From: Pelecanus crispus
Lineage: Eukaryota; Chordata; Aves; Pelecaniformes; Pelecanidae
Assembly (NCBI RefSeq): GCF_030463565.1
Contig: NC_134676.1
Location: 26,516,728-26,580,727 of the forward strand
Length of the DNA: 64,000 nucleotides
Direction: 5' to 3'
The notes under the pieces are model-generated. The model did no database searches and was not told the DNA's origin. It worked only from the letters and a program-made list of their open reading frames with translations. Position 1 is the stretch's first letter, and each line of letters opens with the position of its first letter. Positions 25,901-40,900 of this stretch are shown piece by piece. The position numbers were made by a program, and so were the translations under genes.

Positions 25901-28900
25901 CTTTAGAAGATCTTTAAGCTTACTGAAATAAAACCATTTGATATTTTATATGGACAAGCACTTTTTCTGAGAAATTCTCGAGTGACAATTTGGCAAAGTG
26001 TTGGTAATCTACAGCTTTCTGAGATGCCCTCACAACTTCAGTTTCTCCTTCTCTTCTGTGAAGTCCAGATGCCAAAATTTAACTCAGATTCTAGCAAACC
26101 AGCAAAGTTAGTGAACCAACTACACATGGGAGAATTCATCACTAGGTGTGGACTATATTGACATATATTATAGCCAAAATAAGGAGCCACCTGGTCAGCT
26201 ACCTCCGTTGACTCAATACCTTAAATTACAACTAAGAAAAATAGATTTTTCTCATACATGGACAGGCAGTTTTAGAATAGTGTAAGGTAACAAAACCCAG
26301 CTATTTTTAAAGGACCAAGCTCTTTAACTTCTGGCACCTATTTTACAGGATGGCATGCTTGGCTAAGCAAAAGATGTCAGACACTCTTTATCAGCACTCC
26401 TGTTGTCCTTCAGTCTTTTCTCCCGTCTCCTGTCAGTCAGTTACCACTCCTGCATTACTACTATTCTTTCTCTTCAAGTGTTATAAAGTATTGCTATACT
26501 GAATAGAAGGAATCAAAGCTTTGCATATCCTAAAACACTAAGATGAGCTTATTACTTACTCAAATTCTGTGGCATAATATTTGAAGAAGCCTATTAGCAA
26601 ATCTCCAAGGCTTGACCCATTTTTTGAGAGGTAAGGAGGAATGGTACATGGAGCTTGATGAACAAGATGCAACTGCATAGTAGGATCAAAAGATTCCTGT
26701 CAAAATAAAAACAGAGAGTATGTATATACACACACACACAATCTTAATCTAGGTGCATATATTTTTCACAATAAAAAGGCTGGCTATCATTTGCTTATTA
26801 GAAGTTCAAGGACATCTTAGCAAGTGAAGGACTCTTCCTCTTGTGCTCCTCTGTTGGATACTAGTTACTCCCCCCTGAACTCAGGTAGAATCATCTTGCA
26901 CAGGAGTGTCTGAGACAATCCCTTGCCTTCTGTTTGCTAAAGAATTTTAGCAAATGGGAGAATCCCTGAACTGGACTTACATTTACATGCTAGTAAAACT
27001 ACATGAGCAGAAGCTGAGTAAGGTAGCCTGCACTGAGCTGGCTGCAGTTAAACTGAGATAGGGTAGGTGAAGCTAATGCACTTATCGCCTAGTTTCCATA
27101 ACTGTGGTACAGAAACTATCCAAAAGGAAGGCCTGACTTATTTTTCCCACAGTATAGAGTTAAAATTGCATATGAAACCCACTGGCTCTAATATGAACCT
27201 GCATCTTCCCACATAATGAGTTCAAAGACTGCAGCAGCACCTCCTCTAGCCAACCTATCTGAAAGAATAAAAAAAAAAAAGTTATACAAAAAACCTGAAT
27301 ACACAGAATGCAGCGTTTAAGCTGAAGTATGCTTTTCTTCAGGGAGGAGGGGGAGAGAAAAAGTCAGGTTTGCTATAAACAAAAGTCACTATTGCCAGCT
27401 TAAAAAGGAATCTACACAAGACTAAATTAACATGGGTTTAGATCTGCTATACTGTTTTGGGTGTCCACTGCAGACTTTAGATTCGTCTGAGACTGGGGTA
27501 CCTGGAAGAGAACCTATCTTCTCTTGCCAGAGGAACAATTTTTAAAACCTGGTAATACCAGGATACTACATTTTACAGCAATGTTGTGTATTTTAAGGAA
27601 GATGAACTCAAGATACACTCAAGATATAAGCTTTATAGTCACATAAATAAATACATCTATGTAAATTTAGGAACCTATTCAGTCATAACTGTATCTCCCC
27701 TCCCACTCCTTTGTTATTTTAAAGAATAGTATCAGGCATGACTCAAACTTTATAGTACTGGAATATTGCTGGAAGCAGTATACACTGTAATACTATTTCC
27801 ACGTTCACAGCTCGCAGTGCTTCCTCTGAGAAAAGTATGGTTTGCGATCAAACCAGCAGGACTGGAAAGTCTGGGACTCCCATCCTCTTTTTCCAATTCT
27901 AGCAAAACTCCTGGGACCTTGCGTAACACCTTCTGGGGAAAAAAGGCCATTCTTCCAGCTATGAGAATTTTCAAGTCTTGTTCTCATATGATGTAACTTT
28001 GCATATAAAATATTATTACAGGTAGCTGAGCTCAGAATTTAACAGCTTACAATCCAACAGAACACACCAAAACCATGGAGGGAGACAGACATAAAAAGCA
28101 CATATGCAGCTTATAAAGATCTAAAAGGGAAACAGTTGTTCCTGTGTTATACAGTATATACAGTTTTAACCCCAAAGGTAACCAGACAGGTACTAGACAG
28201 AAAGTCACTCCTTGCCCATTCCCACAGAAAGGTGTAGAAGAGTCACAACAAATGAATTTAGTATTAGCAGTATAACAGCTCATGAGGAAATGTGCGGGCG
28301 GGCGGCACATGGAAGGAATGAGAACAAGGGCTGCCGGCTTCCAAACAATATAAAATAGAAATGCAAGGAATTACTACAACAGATACCTACTAAGACTAAT
28401 AAGTAAATGTTTGGAGGCAGCAGACATTTTTGAAAAGGAGAACAAGATTTTTTTTTTTTATAATGCTTTGAATGTTCAAATGTCTGAGAACTTCTCAACT
28501 GCAAGAAAAATCTGCCACCATAGCGAGGTTGGGGTTGGCATACTGAGCAGCTAAGAAGTTAGACTTTGGGGTATTATTTTTCAGCATAATAAATACACTA
28601 TTTTCTTTAGCACTATTACAAGCTTAGAGAGGATGCTGCTTTTTGTTATCAATCTTGACCTTAAGTTCATTTTATTTGTTTTATATATTGATCACAATTA
28701 ATTAATTTGTATTTGTACATCATATGAATAAGAAAAAATAAATCAACAGTACAATAGCAAAAGACAATATATCAAATATAGTTGTAACAAAACTTACAGC
28801 AAAAAAGAATGTATGTGTGCCTGTGTGCATATGCTCACATCCAGAAAAAATGAAAGATCAAAACAACATCAAATACAACTTCAAAGATTTTTTTCAATAA

Positions 28901-31900
28901 GATTTGTTAGCAGTTAATGAAATAGGAAGTTACAAAACCTTGCAGAGTTTTAAAATCACAAATCTGTATTTTGAAAAGGGTGATTATGATAGAAGCATAG
29001 TCCAGATGAAGGCATTTTTCAGGATATTTAGTTTGTCTGTTTCTTCACCGAGTTTGCAACTGATCAAAAGCCATGTAAGCAGCAGTGATAAAACAGAAAA
29101 AGACTCATAATTTCAGGGGCAGGAAATATACCACATTCCAAAGATTCCCACCCATGGCAGAAGAGATAAAATTCCTAACCTGCATTAGAAGGCAATTTTC
29201 TAAATCTTCATCTAGTAATTAGGATTAAAACTGTTCAATTCTGCAATCTAAAATTATTTTGTTCAATTTTTTTTTCCCCAAAGCAAGTTCAATTTCATGA
29301 AACCTGCAGTTCCAAGTTTTACCATGTCTATTAAATACACTTGCCTCACAAAGGTCAGGCAAATCAAAGTTTTCCTTACTCACAAAAGCATTTGCCTTCA
29401 AAAAATAAATGCATATTATTCTATACAAGCGCTCTAGTAAAAATGCAAATTACAGCCTACACAAAAAATAAATATTATTCTATACAAGTGGTCTAGTAAA
29501 AAGGCAAATTACAGTCTACAGCAGCTTATCATTTGAAAACCCAGCCACCTAGTTCAAGAGACACACATATAAATACTTCCCATCTCCACTTGTTTTAGTG
29601 GTTATACCACTATGAAAGTTACTCTTTAGAAAGACAGCTAAATATTACAAAATGGAAAGCAAGACTGAAACTACTTTTCTGGAGGAAAATAAGATTTTTT
29701 TACACTAACTAAAGCAAACTGTTAATCACATTTCTCATATTGTTAGTCGACTTTTTTTTTTTTAAACACTGCGAGTGGCTGATCACCACACGTAGGAAGA
29801 AGAAAGGGTTTCATCTTTCTGAAATACAGAAAATTTCTTATGGAAGAAATTCCTATTACCAGATTAGAAAGTTTTAGATGTAAAACCAAATTAATTATTA
29901 CTTAAAATTGGGTATGGGAAAGATTTAAGGAAAACTTCTGTCAAGATATACCAATATTCAATAAATCAATAACCAAGAATGCAGTTCATTTAAGGTAATT
30001 TCTTGACAAAGCAATCATTCAGTGTCCAGCGAACAAGAGGTCAGACCAGCCACAGGATACCTACGCTCATTTTTCTGCTTTGCCACAGACAACCCAAGAA
30101 AATCCATTAGCCTCAGCACGCCCCCATTCACTTATTGTAAAACAGGGATAACAGCAGTTTTCCTCCTGCCAGAGGGACTTGGGGAATGACTAGATAAACA
30201 GAACAAGGTACAGCTTAGAGATTCTGCACATAAGGGAGGCTGGTAATAAAACAGAGTTACAAACCATCCTTCAAACTAGCTTAGTTTCAGGTAGGCCTTC
30301 CCTGTAAGCTTTCCCCTCTTGCTCTAGAAGGCAAAAAATTCAGCTTCTTTTAAAACTAGTCCCTGATTTGCTTGCTGTGTCTTTGCTTCTTGCCGTCTTA
30401 AGAAATGGAAAAGAAATTTGGGACCTGATTGAGCAACAAATATAAATGAGCTATCCATTATTTCAAAATACCCCAGAAAAAGGGACCCCAAAGTCTTTTA
30501 TCCTTTTTTGCTAGATCTCTGATCTTTACCTTGGTTGGCTGATTTCTCAAGGAAACACTAGCATTAAACAACATGCTTCATGTTCAAGCTACATAATGGT
30601 TATACATACTCTCACTCCACCTTATGCACTGGAAAGGAACACAAACATACATAAAAAAAATCTTTATCTTTTAATATCTTGACGTATAATGAGTTTAACT
30701 CTGACTGTACAAGAGTCTTCCTTCAAAAAAGTTTACAGTGGTATCATCAGCATATTATCCTGCCATTTTTGATAGGTATTTATATTTGCACATACAAAAT
30801 AGCCTTCCCCAGTCTTACAAATGAACATTTAACTCATGTTTATACTTTAAAAAAGTGCAAGTCGAGAAGTGAAGCAAATTATGTCTGTCCAAGGACTGAT
30901 TCCCATGCATGAAGGAGCTACAGTAAGCACCATCCATCATCTCTAGAAGTCCTGACTTGGAGGCAAGTTCTATGTATACTTCAGAACTGATCAACACATT
31001 TTGTGGGCTAATCTCATCTACCCCATTTGGCTGGGGGGGTAGGAAGCCCCAGAATCCAACCCCACATCTGATATGGTCCAATACTCCCTCTAAACTAGCA
31101 GTTGCAAAACACATCAGGTCGGTGCTAGCTGGAGACTCCTCCATGGCAACACAATGCACAGGTGGGCAGATTTGGTGGCTTTCCAGGACTTCTCACCCTT
31201 CACATCTGCAGTAGGGATACACTGAGTCACAGAATCTGCCTTTTGCTTCTCGCTCAAGATAAGCATGTGTCTTTTACATGGCACCTACAATTTAAAACAA
31301 GCAGTTTCCTTCAAAGCACAGAAGTATTCTCAGGCTGCGGAAAGAGCTGCAGATTTGATTTTGAAAAAAAACAGAGTGTAGGTAGGGTGGTTTGTTTCAG
31401 AAGGCCAGAAGCAGTATTTATGTGTAGTATTAGGATGTAGACACAGCTTTGACCAGCTACAGCCACAAGACAGACATATGGGTTCTTTGGATACTGCCAT
31501 TTGCCTGTACTTTGTAATTATCACTGCAAGCTACAAGACCAGAATTGTTCTGGTGTATTTTTCATTTTAAATTTCTTTGCAATATCAGTATTCAGGAATT
31601 CTAACTTTCACAATTTTTAAACACTTAGTTATATTCCTAATGGAGAGAGCAGACCAAAAATATATTTGCAGATTTCTAGCATAATTTTTTTTAATCTTAA
31701 TCCATAGTTTTGATTTGGTTTTATAGTAAGCTTGTATAAAATACTCTTTTTATTTTATTAGCAGTCCTAAAATAATTAGTCAATCCTCCAAAGGCAAGAT
31801 AACTAACAAAACCAACAAAAATCTACATTGAAACATGGTAAAAAATGTTATTACAGCAGTGTTCTAGAAACACGGGTACCTGGCAAGTGATTTAGCACTT

Positions 31901-34900
31901 TCACATGACACAAGATAAAACCTTGCATTTAGTACAAATTCATTAGGTTTTTCAGCTTATGGTATTGTATACTTTTGCTTTAATCATTTAAGCCATTAAT
32001 ACTTGTATAGTGCTCTGAAAGCCTTTACACAGTTCAAACATTACAAATATAAATGTTATTATTATTACAAAAAGGAGTCAAAAGTTACCAATTCTTACCA
32101 ATTCTTGTTTTCTTTAAACTACATGCTATACAAAACTTAACATACTACAGCATATGAGCTTTAAGCAAACATAATTACAAATTTAGCAAGTCAAAAACCC
32201 CATCAGATAAAGCTAAGTGTACAAGAAATGACAAACAGCTTCAAATGCTTTTGAGCACTAACAATGAAGAAATTAGAAGGTATATAGTACAGTAAAAAAT
32301 CAGAAGGAAAAATAAAGACTGTAAAAATTTAGCACAAGTATGCCAAAGCAGGTTTACAAAATAGAAATAAAACTGCACTGTACTACAGCTCAAAGCTTTC
32401 TTCTGCATCTTGATTATCCCAATTACCTAAAATGGCTGACACCACAGTATTTTCTCCCTGATGAACAGTGTCATCAAATAATTCCCATTTCAGCATTATA
32501 GGAAATATATGCAAAAGAAGGAATGGCTTTCTGATACTACCTCAGCACAATTATTAGCAACAGTAAAAAAACATACATAAGACAGGGACACCAAACTATG
32601 GCGACTATGAATAAAGAAAAACTTAAAAAGTGACATGTGAAAGGAAAGGTAAGGAGGAAAGAACTGAGGAATTTCTGTAAGTTACAGCACAGAACTAGTC
32701 AGCAATAGCTCTTTTGTCCCCAGACAAATACTTAGGAGGGTAGCTCTTATTTCTAGGTAACCTTCCTTAGATTAAGTCTCACTAATTACAGTCTTAATTC
32801 TGCAGAGGATCATGGCATACCAATTCACAGAGTTCTCTGGAAATGAACAGAGTATGATCTGGATATAACCGCAAAGTCCCAAAAACACATTTTCTTGTTG
32901 GACTGAAGCCAAATTTTGTGAGGTCTCAAAAGTCTCCTTAGTAAACCTGTATCATTCACTCTCTGCACCCAGAAGTATCAGGCCACTCAACAGCTGTGGG
33001 AAGGTATGGGATTCTGAAACACCACAGTTGCATGGAAAAAACACTATTTAACGTATTAAGAAAAAGAATCAGAAAGTTACAGATGACACAGTGATATTTT
33101 CAGGCCAGCATAAAGAGCATTAGGTCATCAGCTCTCATTAGCACTTGTTTCCAACCGTGTGAAATCTCATATATAACAGACTGTTTTCACTAAAGAAATT
33201 ACCAAAGGCAGCAAATAACCTTTTTCATGCTTACTTTTAGTGTATCAATGACCAGGCTTACAGACTGTGTTTAGCTTAATCCATGAGATATTTAAGAATT
33301 CATATATTTTAGATAAGCAGCTTCATACACATATATGATGTAGTAAATTCATAAGAAACACTTACTGGGTAATTTTTTTGAAGGGATGGAAGGATGGGTT
33401 CAGGTAGGGCTATAAAAAAAGAAGTTTAAAGTTGCTGTGATTCATGTAATTCACAGGAAACAATATCATATCAACTACACCAGAGGGCTGGACTGAAATT
33501 CCATCTTAAAAACATCTATCAAGAGCTTCACTTTCATGCATTTTGTAAAATAAAAGTTATTCACCAAATCTTTCTATTACTATAGTTTGTATATAGTAGT
33601 ATAAGGAATTAATTCAGCTAAGGGAAACTGTTAGTAAGATACTACTATTTGTAGACGACATGGAAAATTTTACAGCAGCTGGGTACGACTTCACTTGTAA
33701 AATTCATGTTCATTCATGGCTATAAGAAACTCATCTACTAGATTCCCTGAAGGAAAAATCAGAGCTTCACTCATTGTTTTTCCTACATCTAACTCAATAT
33801 GATTCTATCACAATAATGTCTCCAGATACTGCAAAAGTACACATTCTTCAGCTGCGAAGTATTACATAATGAGTCTGCAAAGTAACCTAAAGATAAAAAG
33901 CCCAACATGCTTAATAGGCATTGCTAGCAAAATCCCCATAAAATACATAAACAGTCTAATGCTGTTAGCTGGTCTATTAAACAGCAAACAGGTTATAAAG
34001 ATTATGCAGACATTAACTAACAAACACAAAATGAACTGAACAATTGTAACTTTTATGAAAGTCATAGGTGGGAAGGGCATCCATTTCACAATACAAATAA
34101 CAGGGAAAAATCTTATCTCCCAGGTTAGATGGTTCTACAGATAGAAAAAAAATGCCGAAGTATTCACATCCCACTCAAGCCTTAGAGCAGCTACAGAATT
34201 GTTAGAGCACTCCTGCATGTTTGGGGTTTGTTTTTTTTTTTTTTTTAAACAACTAGTCTACATCATTCACTGGGGAGAATGATAATTAAGTTCAGCACCC
34301 AGGACTTTGACTTGGGACTTAATTCACCTTTCAGACAAGGTCTCATAGGGGATGAGAAGTTACAGAATCCTTTTTCCATAGGGACTAAGAATCAGAACAG
34401 CAGAACTCTCAGAATATGCTTGGGATATCTTCAAAGAGTATACTACATTAACTAGCCAGACCGCTAAGAATACGATCACAGCTGCTTTAACAATATTTTT
34501 ATTTTGTTTGTGGGTGTTTAGAAATATGCAAGAGCATCTTATTTCTGCAACATCTTGGATAATTTCCAGTTCTCTGCCACACTAAAATAAAAGGCAACAA
34601 AATCTGAGCGATAAAAGCAATCAAAACATTTTATCTGGGTCTGTATGCTACACTAAGAGGATGGAATTAAGGGGAAAAGTTACCACTTACCGCTCATTTG
34701 CCACATGAGTTTTCCTTTTACTGTACAAGATAGTTGAACCTGTTACCTGGAGGAAAGTTCATGTACAAGACACTGATGTATCTACAAAATAAACTCAAGC
34801 CACACTAACCTTAGGTCCAAAGACATCCAAAGAATATGGAAATGGATTAAGCAGTAAAGAAATTTGTCTAGCAAAGACAGGGACACTATTTACTGCAAAA

Positions 34901-37900
34901 GAAAGCTTTTAGTTTTATACCACCACCACCCCCCCCCCCACCCCCCCCACCCCCCCCGGTAACATCATGGCTCGATGATCTCTCAAGGTCCCTTCCAACC
35001 CAAAGCATTCTATGATTCTATGATTCTATCAACAAAATCTCTATTAGAAATTCTATGACTAGGACACAACTACTTTAAGTAGCATGACATGCATGTAGCA
35101 GAAATTAAAAGAAGGGGGGGTGGGGAAGGCTAAAATCTGCATGAATAAAACATCAGGATCTAAACAGCTGGTGCTAGACACATGTCCAGAGCCACACTTC
35201 AGTCTTTTTTAGCAGAAAAGGCTGATGAAGCACAGGTAAAAGGCTCCTCTCTGGTCTGTGGACTCCTGATCCTTCCCAGGCAGCTGACTGATCACAGTTT
35301 TGCATAAAAAGGATTATTTGAACTTTTTTTCCCCCCCTTCCCTAGACAGCTGTGGCAGCTGCCACAGATGACTACAGCAAATACCCTCATGCTGGCATGG
35401 TTGTTAACTTTCTGGCAAGCCTACACATTTCTACTTCTTTGTAACTCCTACTGTCTTCCCTTTTGTGTATTACTTTTATACACAGCTCAGAAATTGGCTA
35501 TCCATGACTGCATACAGCACTCAATACAAGGCTCTAGAGTAACTGTGATACAATGAAAATAGATTCGGAGAATAAATTTCCAAGTGGAAAAGCCTGTTTC
35601 CATTTAAAGTATACCACTAACTATCAAATGCTTATCAAGTCACTGTTAAGATGGTCACTAATTGCTAGACCACGTAGAGATACTTTTTCTCCTCTCCTGC
35701 TTGTGCTTCACCTTTGCATAGCAATCTTCACATCCAATAGTTCCCAACATTTTTGATCTTGTATCTAATAATCACTTTGGCATTTTTAAGTTCACTGTCA
35801 TTTAATCTTATTCAAATCAACATGTTTTGTTTGATTTTTTTTTTTTCCTGGTGTGTATTAAGGATCTAACACTGAAGTACTCAGTCACCTACAGTGTAGT
35901 TTCAGAGCTGTCACAACAGACTGGATCACATTTTCTTTCCACAGAAAGAAATAAATCTGTGGAACTCCACCATAGTAGATGTAGAGAAAAAAGATGTAGT
36001 CACTGGATAGACTAGCTTATATCCTACTGTCCTCATGACTGGGACATTAACAACAAGCACACAGTATGGGCATCAAAGAATTCAGAAGTAACCCAGCCAA
36101 GCGGATCCCAAATACACAAAATGCCTTCCTAGGTCCTCTACTACAGATACTGCTCAGCTGAAAGAAAGCCACCATCTTGAGTCAACTACCATAAAAAACT
36201 TTCCACCCTAGTACAGAGTGGGTGTAGCTACCCACTCAACAGCAAATATCTATGTTCCAGGCCAAACAAGCTGTCAGAGGACCTAAATATTGTTTCTACC
36301 TGATTTAAAAAAAAAAAAAAAATTAAAGTCTACACAACCTGATCAAGAGGAAAAGACTAAAGTGAGAGCCTATGCCATTTGTCCACAGATACGATCATAA
36401 AAGGTTAAGAACCAGATTGCATTAAAATAACATGAACAATAATAATCAGCATATTACAAAAAAATTAAAACAAAGGTGCAGAATGAATACAAGCAGCAAA
36501 ATATGCAGTCTATAGACTATTCTATTCCATGAACTCACAGGAATTAAGAAAATACTTCTACAGGCATGTTACTCCACAAGATATACACTTCAGGGGTTCC
36601 TTGCCTTCCTTTCTGAAGCCACTTATCTCCCAATAAAGAACCAAGAAACTCATAATCAGCTAAATGATTTCTTAAATGATAATCCTTAAGTCTTAAGCAA
36701 GACCTGCAAACTACAAAAATCACAAATGTGGACTTCCTCTAATGAAAGAAACAGGCGGATAAGCTAATTTCAACCTATTCCTCAAAAACATTTCTGGACT
36801 GCATGGATATCTTGAATTCTCAACAGGGATCCTCAGCTTCTCAGGTAAAGCTCTCCAGCTCCATACAGATGTTCAGTGTTTCAACATATTGAAGTCACAA
36901 GAAAAGATACTGCCACTGGCAGCCAAATATCCCAACTTCTAATGGCCTTCAATATCTGCCACCTTACAGAAGACAATAATCAGTGGAAAAATCTAACCAC
37001 ATGGTAATGCATTCTTGCATATACACATCCCCTATGTTCAGTCCTTTACTCACCAGAAGACAGAAGAGTGACCCCACAGCATTTGTTGTCCCTTTGAATT
37101 TTCTTGGAAGTTCCCAAATAAACCTCCCCACCCCCCCAAAACAAAACCCCAAACAAAAAAACACTGGAATTGTTATGTTTAGGTTTTTCCCTTTGTTAAA
37201 AGGTAGAATTCTGTTAACTAGAGCTTCAGTTTATTTTCCTTCTGTTAAAAGGCAGATTTTTATTAACTAGTGCTTGAGTTTATTTTATACAGTGTCCTGC
37301 AGGTACATTGATTTTTTTTTTTTTTTTTAAAAAACCTTTTTAAAGCTCATAACTCTCCCTCCAGAGAAGAGGTCCACTTGTTAAAGAAAAATGCAGCACT
37401 AAGGAAATGTAGTAAACCCACTTTATTATCAGATTTTTCTGTGTGGAAGATGACTCCTGCTGGTGTTTAATTTCATTAAGGAGGAAAACTACACAAATAT
37501 GAACTTAAAAGGGACAGTTTCAACACGTAAAAAAATACTTACTCTGTAAATAGTGCAAAACCATCAATACAAGACTATAGCTGTTTAAAGTACCACGACT
37601 GGCATCATTTATGTCATGAAAACTCGCCCACTTCTTAACAACAAGTACTAATGGACGAACTCGATTCTCAACTGCAAGTAAAATAAATACGTCTCAAAAA
37701 AAGCACATTTAACTAGACAGCAATCAATCAACATTTCTTCCTACTTGATCAACGTGATACTCTTGTATTCTAAGGTTACCTTTTGCAACCATTTTATAGA
37801 ATTTACTTAGTTATTCTCCAACTACTATCCATCTTACAAAAAATCACAAAAAATACTTGCATTTGAAAACAGTCTTTTGAGTAGCAAGATCCACAGACAC

Positions 37901-40900
37901 ATTACAAGGGGTATGCCACGTAACTTGCAGATAAGACAAAACTGGATGCATGAGTCAATGTAGCAGTGTCACATTTTACTTTTAAGTTCTCTCCAGTTCA
38001 TTGTACTGATTTTCCCTGAATTAACTTGCTGCCAAGACAGACCACTTTTTTTTTTTTTTTTTTTTTTAAATTTAGGTTATATAAACTTTGAGGGCAGGGA
38101 AAAGAATTCTGGTTGGAGGACACAGAGCTCATTCTTAAGTTTTCATCAGGATCCATGAAAGTAGTAACCCCTGCATACGAACATTAATTTTAAATTTGCC
38201 TGGTCCTCAATAGCTTTTTATGGCGATGAGATGTTAGATACAGTAACTCATTAAATCAAGACACACGCTTTTAATGACGAAAGACATAAATACAGCCATA
38301 TTCCAGGTATGATCTTCTGAATTTCTGGGGAATATAGATAGCCTTCTAATTAAGATAGCAATGTGTTGTAGGGAGATGTCACTCACCACCACCTCCTAGG
38401 GACCCTGCAGCATACTTTGCAGATACATGGAAGCAGATCATCAGGTCAGTCAAGTGCCTTATGATGGACTTACAACACCTTATATGCTCTGGAGTATCTT
38501 TTCTAACCTAACAACATTGTGCGAAGTTTTGTATTCTGCACATCAGGACAGGAATATATCAACAGGTTATCACTTCATCCAGGACAACAGACATCCTGCA
38601 ACAGCACCAGCTGGGATACTCTGTTATTCTGAAAATCCCATCAAGCATGTGACTTTCTCACAACCTGTTCACAGTGGTTCAGCACATGTGCCCCTGTAAG
38701 TGGTACTCTTTTCTCAGCATGAATATCCTAGATCTGGAAGACCTCTTAGAAACAACAAAACTCACCACCACCAGTCACCTCATTCCCGACATTATTCACC
38801 AGTGGTTGAACTAAAAAAATATGACTATTAGTATGCTGTGAGATGCAGAAGAACTACTGTACAGCCATATGAACGTGCATTAACTGAAATATGTTTTTTC
38901 CATGAGAGAAAAATGCAGATAGGCTCAAATTCTAAATGGGACTGTTTTTTGTGTGTGTGTGTCACAGTACAAAATGTTTTTAGTTGACATTATTCTGAGA
39001 TAAGGCTAGTGCCTGTAATTAGTATATAACAAAGTTAGTGTGCAACATGGTCAGTAAACTTTTCCTGATACTCTTTCATCAGTCAACAAACTACCCCTTC
39101 AAGAAGATGCTCAGGAATGTCATTTGCTCAAAGGTCCAGCCTCTACTAACTGAAAAGTACCTACCATCAACTGCTGATTTAATTGCAGACATGCCTCCTT
39201 AGGCAAACAACTGATAACACAACAGCATAGACTTCAGTTTCTAGCTCTGCTTAATCTACCTACATTTTCTGTGGACATTCGGCTTCACTTTGCCGTATCA
39301 TCTTTGATGTTTTCTACAGCACCAATGCACTGACATAGAAAGGCTGATTTCAAAAAAGACACGAATCCACAGAAATATTTATGAATTTTTTTTTAATCAT
39401 GCTCACTTAAGATAACCAGTCCCTTGTTTGCTTAAGCATCTATTTTGTTCCATTAGAACAAAAAGACCCATACATATTCCACACAAGAGGTAATTTGATC
39501 TTTTCTCCCATGCAGGGTGAAGCCCTTCAGCCACAAATTTAACTGAGCAGGCTAATACTTTTAATGCTATCCACCCTGATTGATACAACTTCTAAAAGTA
39601 TGTAAAGAGACTGTGTGACAAAAGTTTCCATTTACTTTTGTTTGTCTTATGTCACCTAAGACTCTTCTGTTCCAAAGAAGACAAGACAGACTATGCTTGA
39701 TACAGTTTGCCTATTAAGAAGGTCTAGCACATTGAGGAGATAGTATTTTTAATCACAAGCCTCCGTTAGCTACCCACGCACTTCTTGACCTCAAGAAAGC
39801 AACAATATTTATCCTTCATCGGGAGACATAAAGTTAATTTTGCTGGCCTTAGAAAAGTGGGCACCAAGGCAGAACAGAGGAAAAGGACCCCTTCCACCGC
39901 TCTTTTCACTCTCGTCTGCCCTGCAGATTTGTTGAGAGGAATAAGGGAAATCTGTGGCAGAATCTAGGAACAACTATATCAACATTAGACTTGGTGAAGT
40001 GACCCCTCACCTGTAGCTATGAATGACAAAGATTATTTCCTTAACCTTTTTAAGCTTGGAAGGAAATCCTTCTCCAGGCATATGTGTTCCTGGATGTATG
40101 AAGAAATTACAGTTAACCAGCTGATCCAGGACAAGTTGTAGACTCTTCTAATAATGTGAGTATGGAACACTGAAAGTACTCTGACTGAAATATTAGTAAA
40201 AGTTAACTAATAAAGGTTAACTTCTACTGGTAACTTCCTACCCTAAATAGAAAGGAATTCCTGTATGCAAGAACTGAAGAAGGTGGTAAAGGAAGAGCCA
40301 CAAATGGCCTAGAGGAATTAGCCTGAGGTCTACCCCTTATGTATTTATCTGCCAAATGACATTGTGATGCTAAGTAAGAAAACCTTAGTTTAGCACTAAG
40401 AGTGCTGTTCTTATTACTTCCCCTTCAGAAGTCTGTTTCACAGTCTTTTCCTAAAGTGCAAACTCCTGAGGAGACACAAACCAGTTTTGTTCTGGGGTTA
40501 GTATAAAAACTGAAGCAGTATTTCATATTTTCCAATTAAAGAGTCTGTAACAGCATACAGACACAGCTAGCTATCAGCCACACATACCTACCAGTGGCTG
40601 TAAGGAAGTAAAAGAAACTGGAGATTATACTGCTAGATAGTCATTAGTATAATGATCTCATTATCTGCAGAATACTGAACCAGCCCTTGTAGCAGATACA
40701 TGGACCTTAATATGAAGAATCTTTGTTATCTTCTGAATATTATAATGTTCAATTAAAAACATACCTAGCATTTATCAGTTTCCTCTATATATTTACAGTG
40801 AGCAACAAGAAGTTATCTTAAAGCTATCTAATGTGGCTCACTAGGTACTTTTATATATAGTAACCTAATATATTCAACTGAATTTTAATAGTCTATCAAT

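Larger units (their letters stand above)
26697..33365 (-). other. TENT2 intron 10
   Basis: 6,669 bp, GT-AG. It contains a roughly 60-bp tandem duplication at 29400-29520 and an unassigned open frame at 30815-31196 on the minus strand. The rest is AT-rich with short CA runs (26731-26741). Confidence 0.85.
33410..37542 (-). other. TENT2 intron 9
   Basis: 4,133 bp, GT-AG. It contains a C-rich simple repeat (34921-34958) immediately followed by a CR1 3'-end fragment, and a roughly 50-bp tandem duplication at 37193-37290. The rest is AT-rich and not recognisable. Confidence 0.85.
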
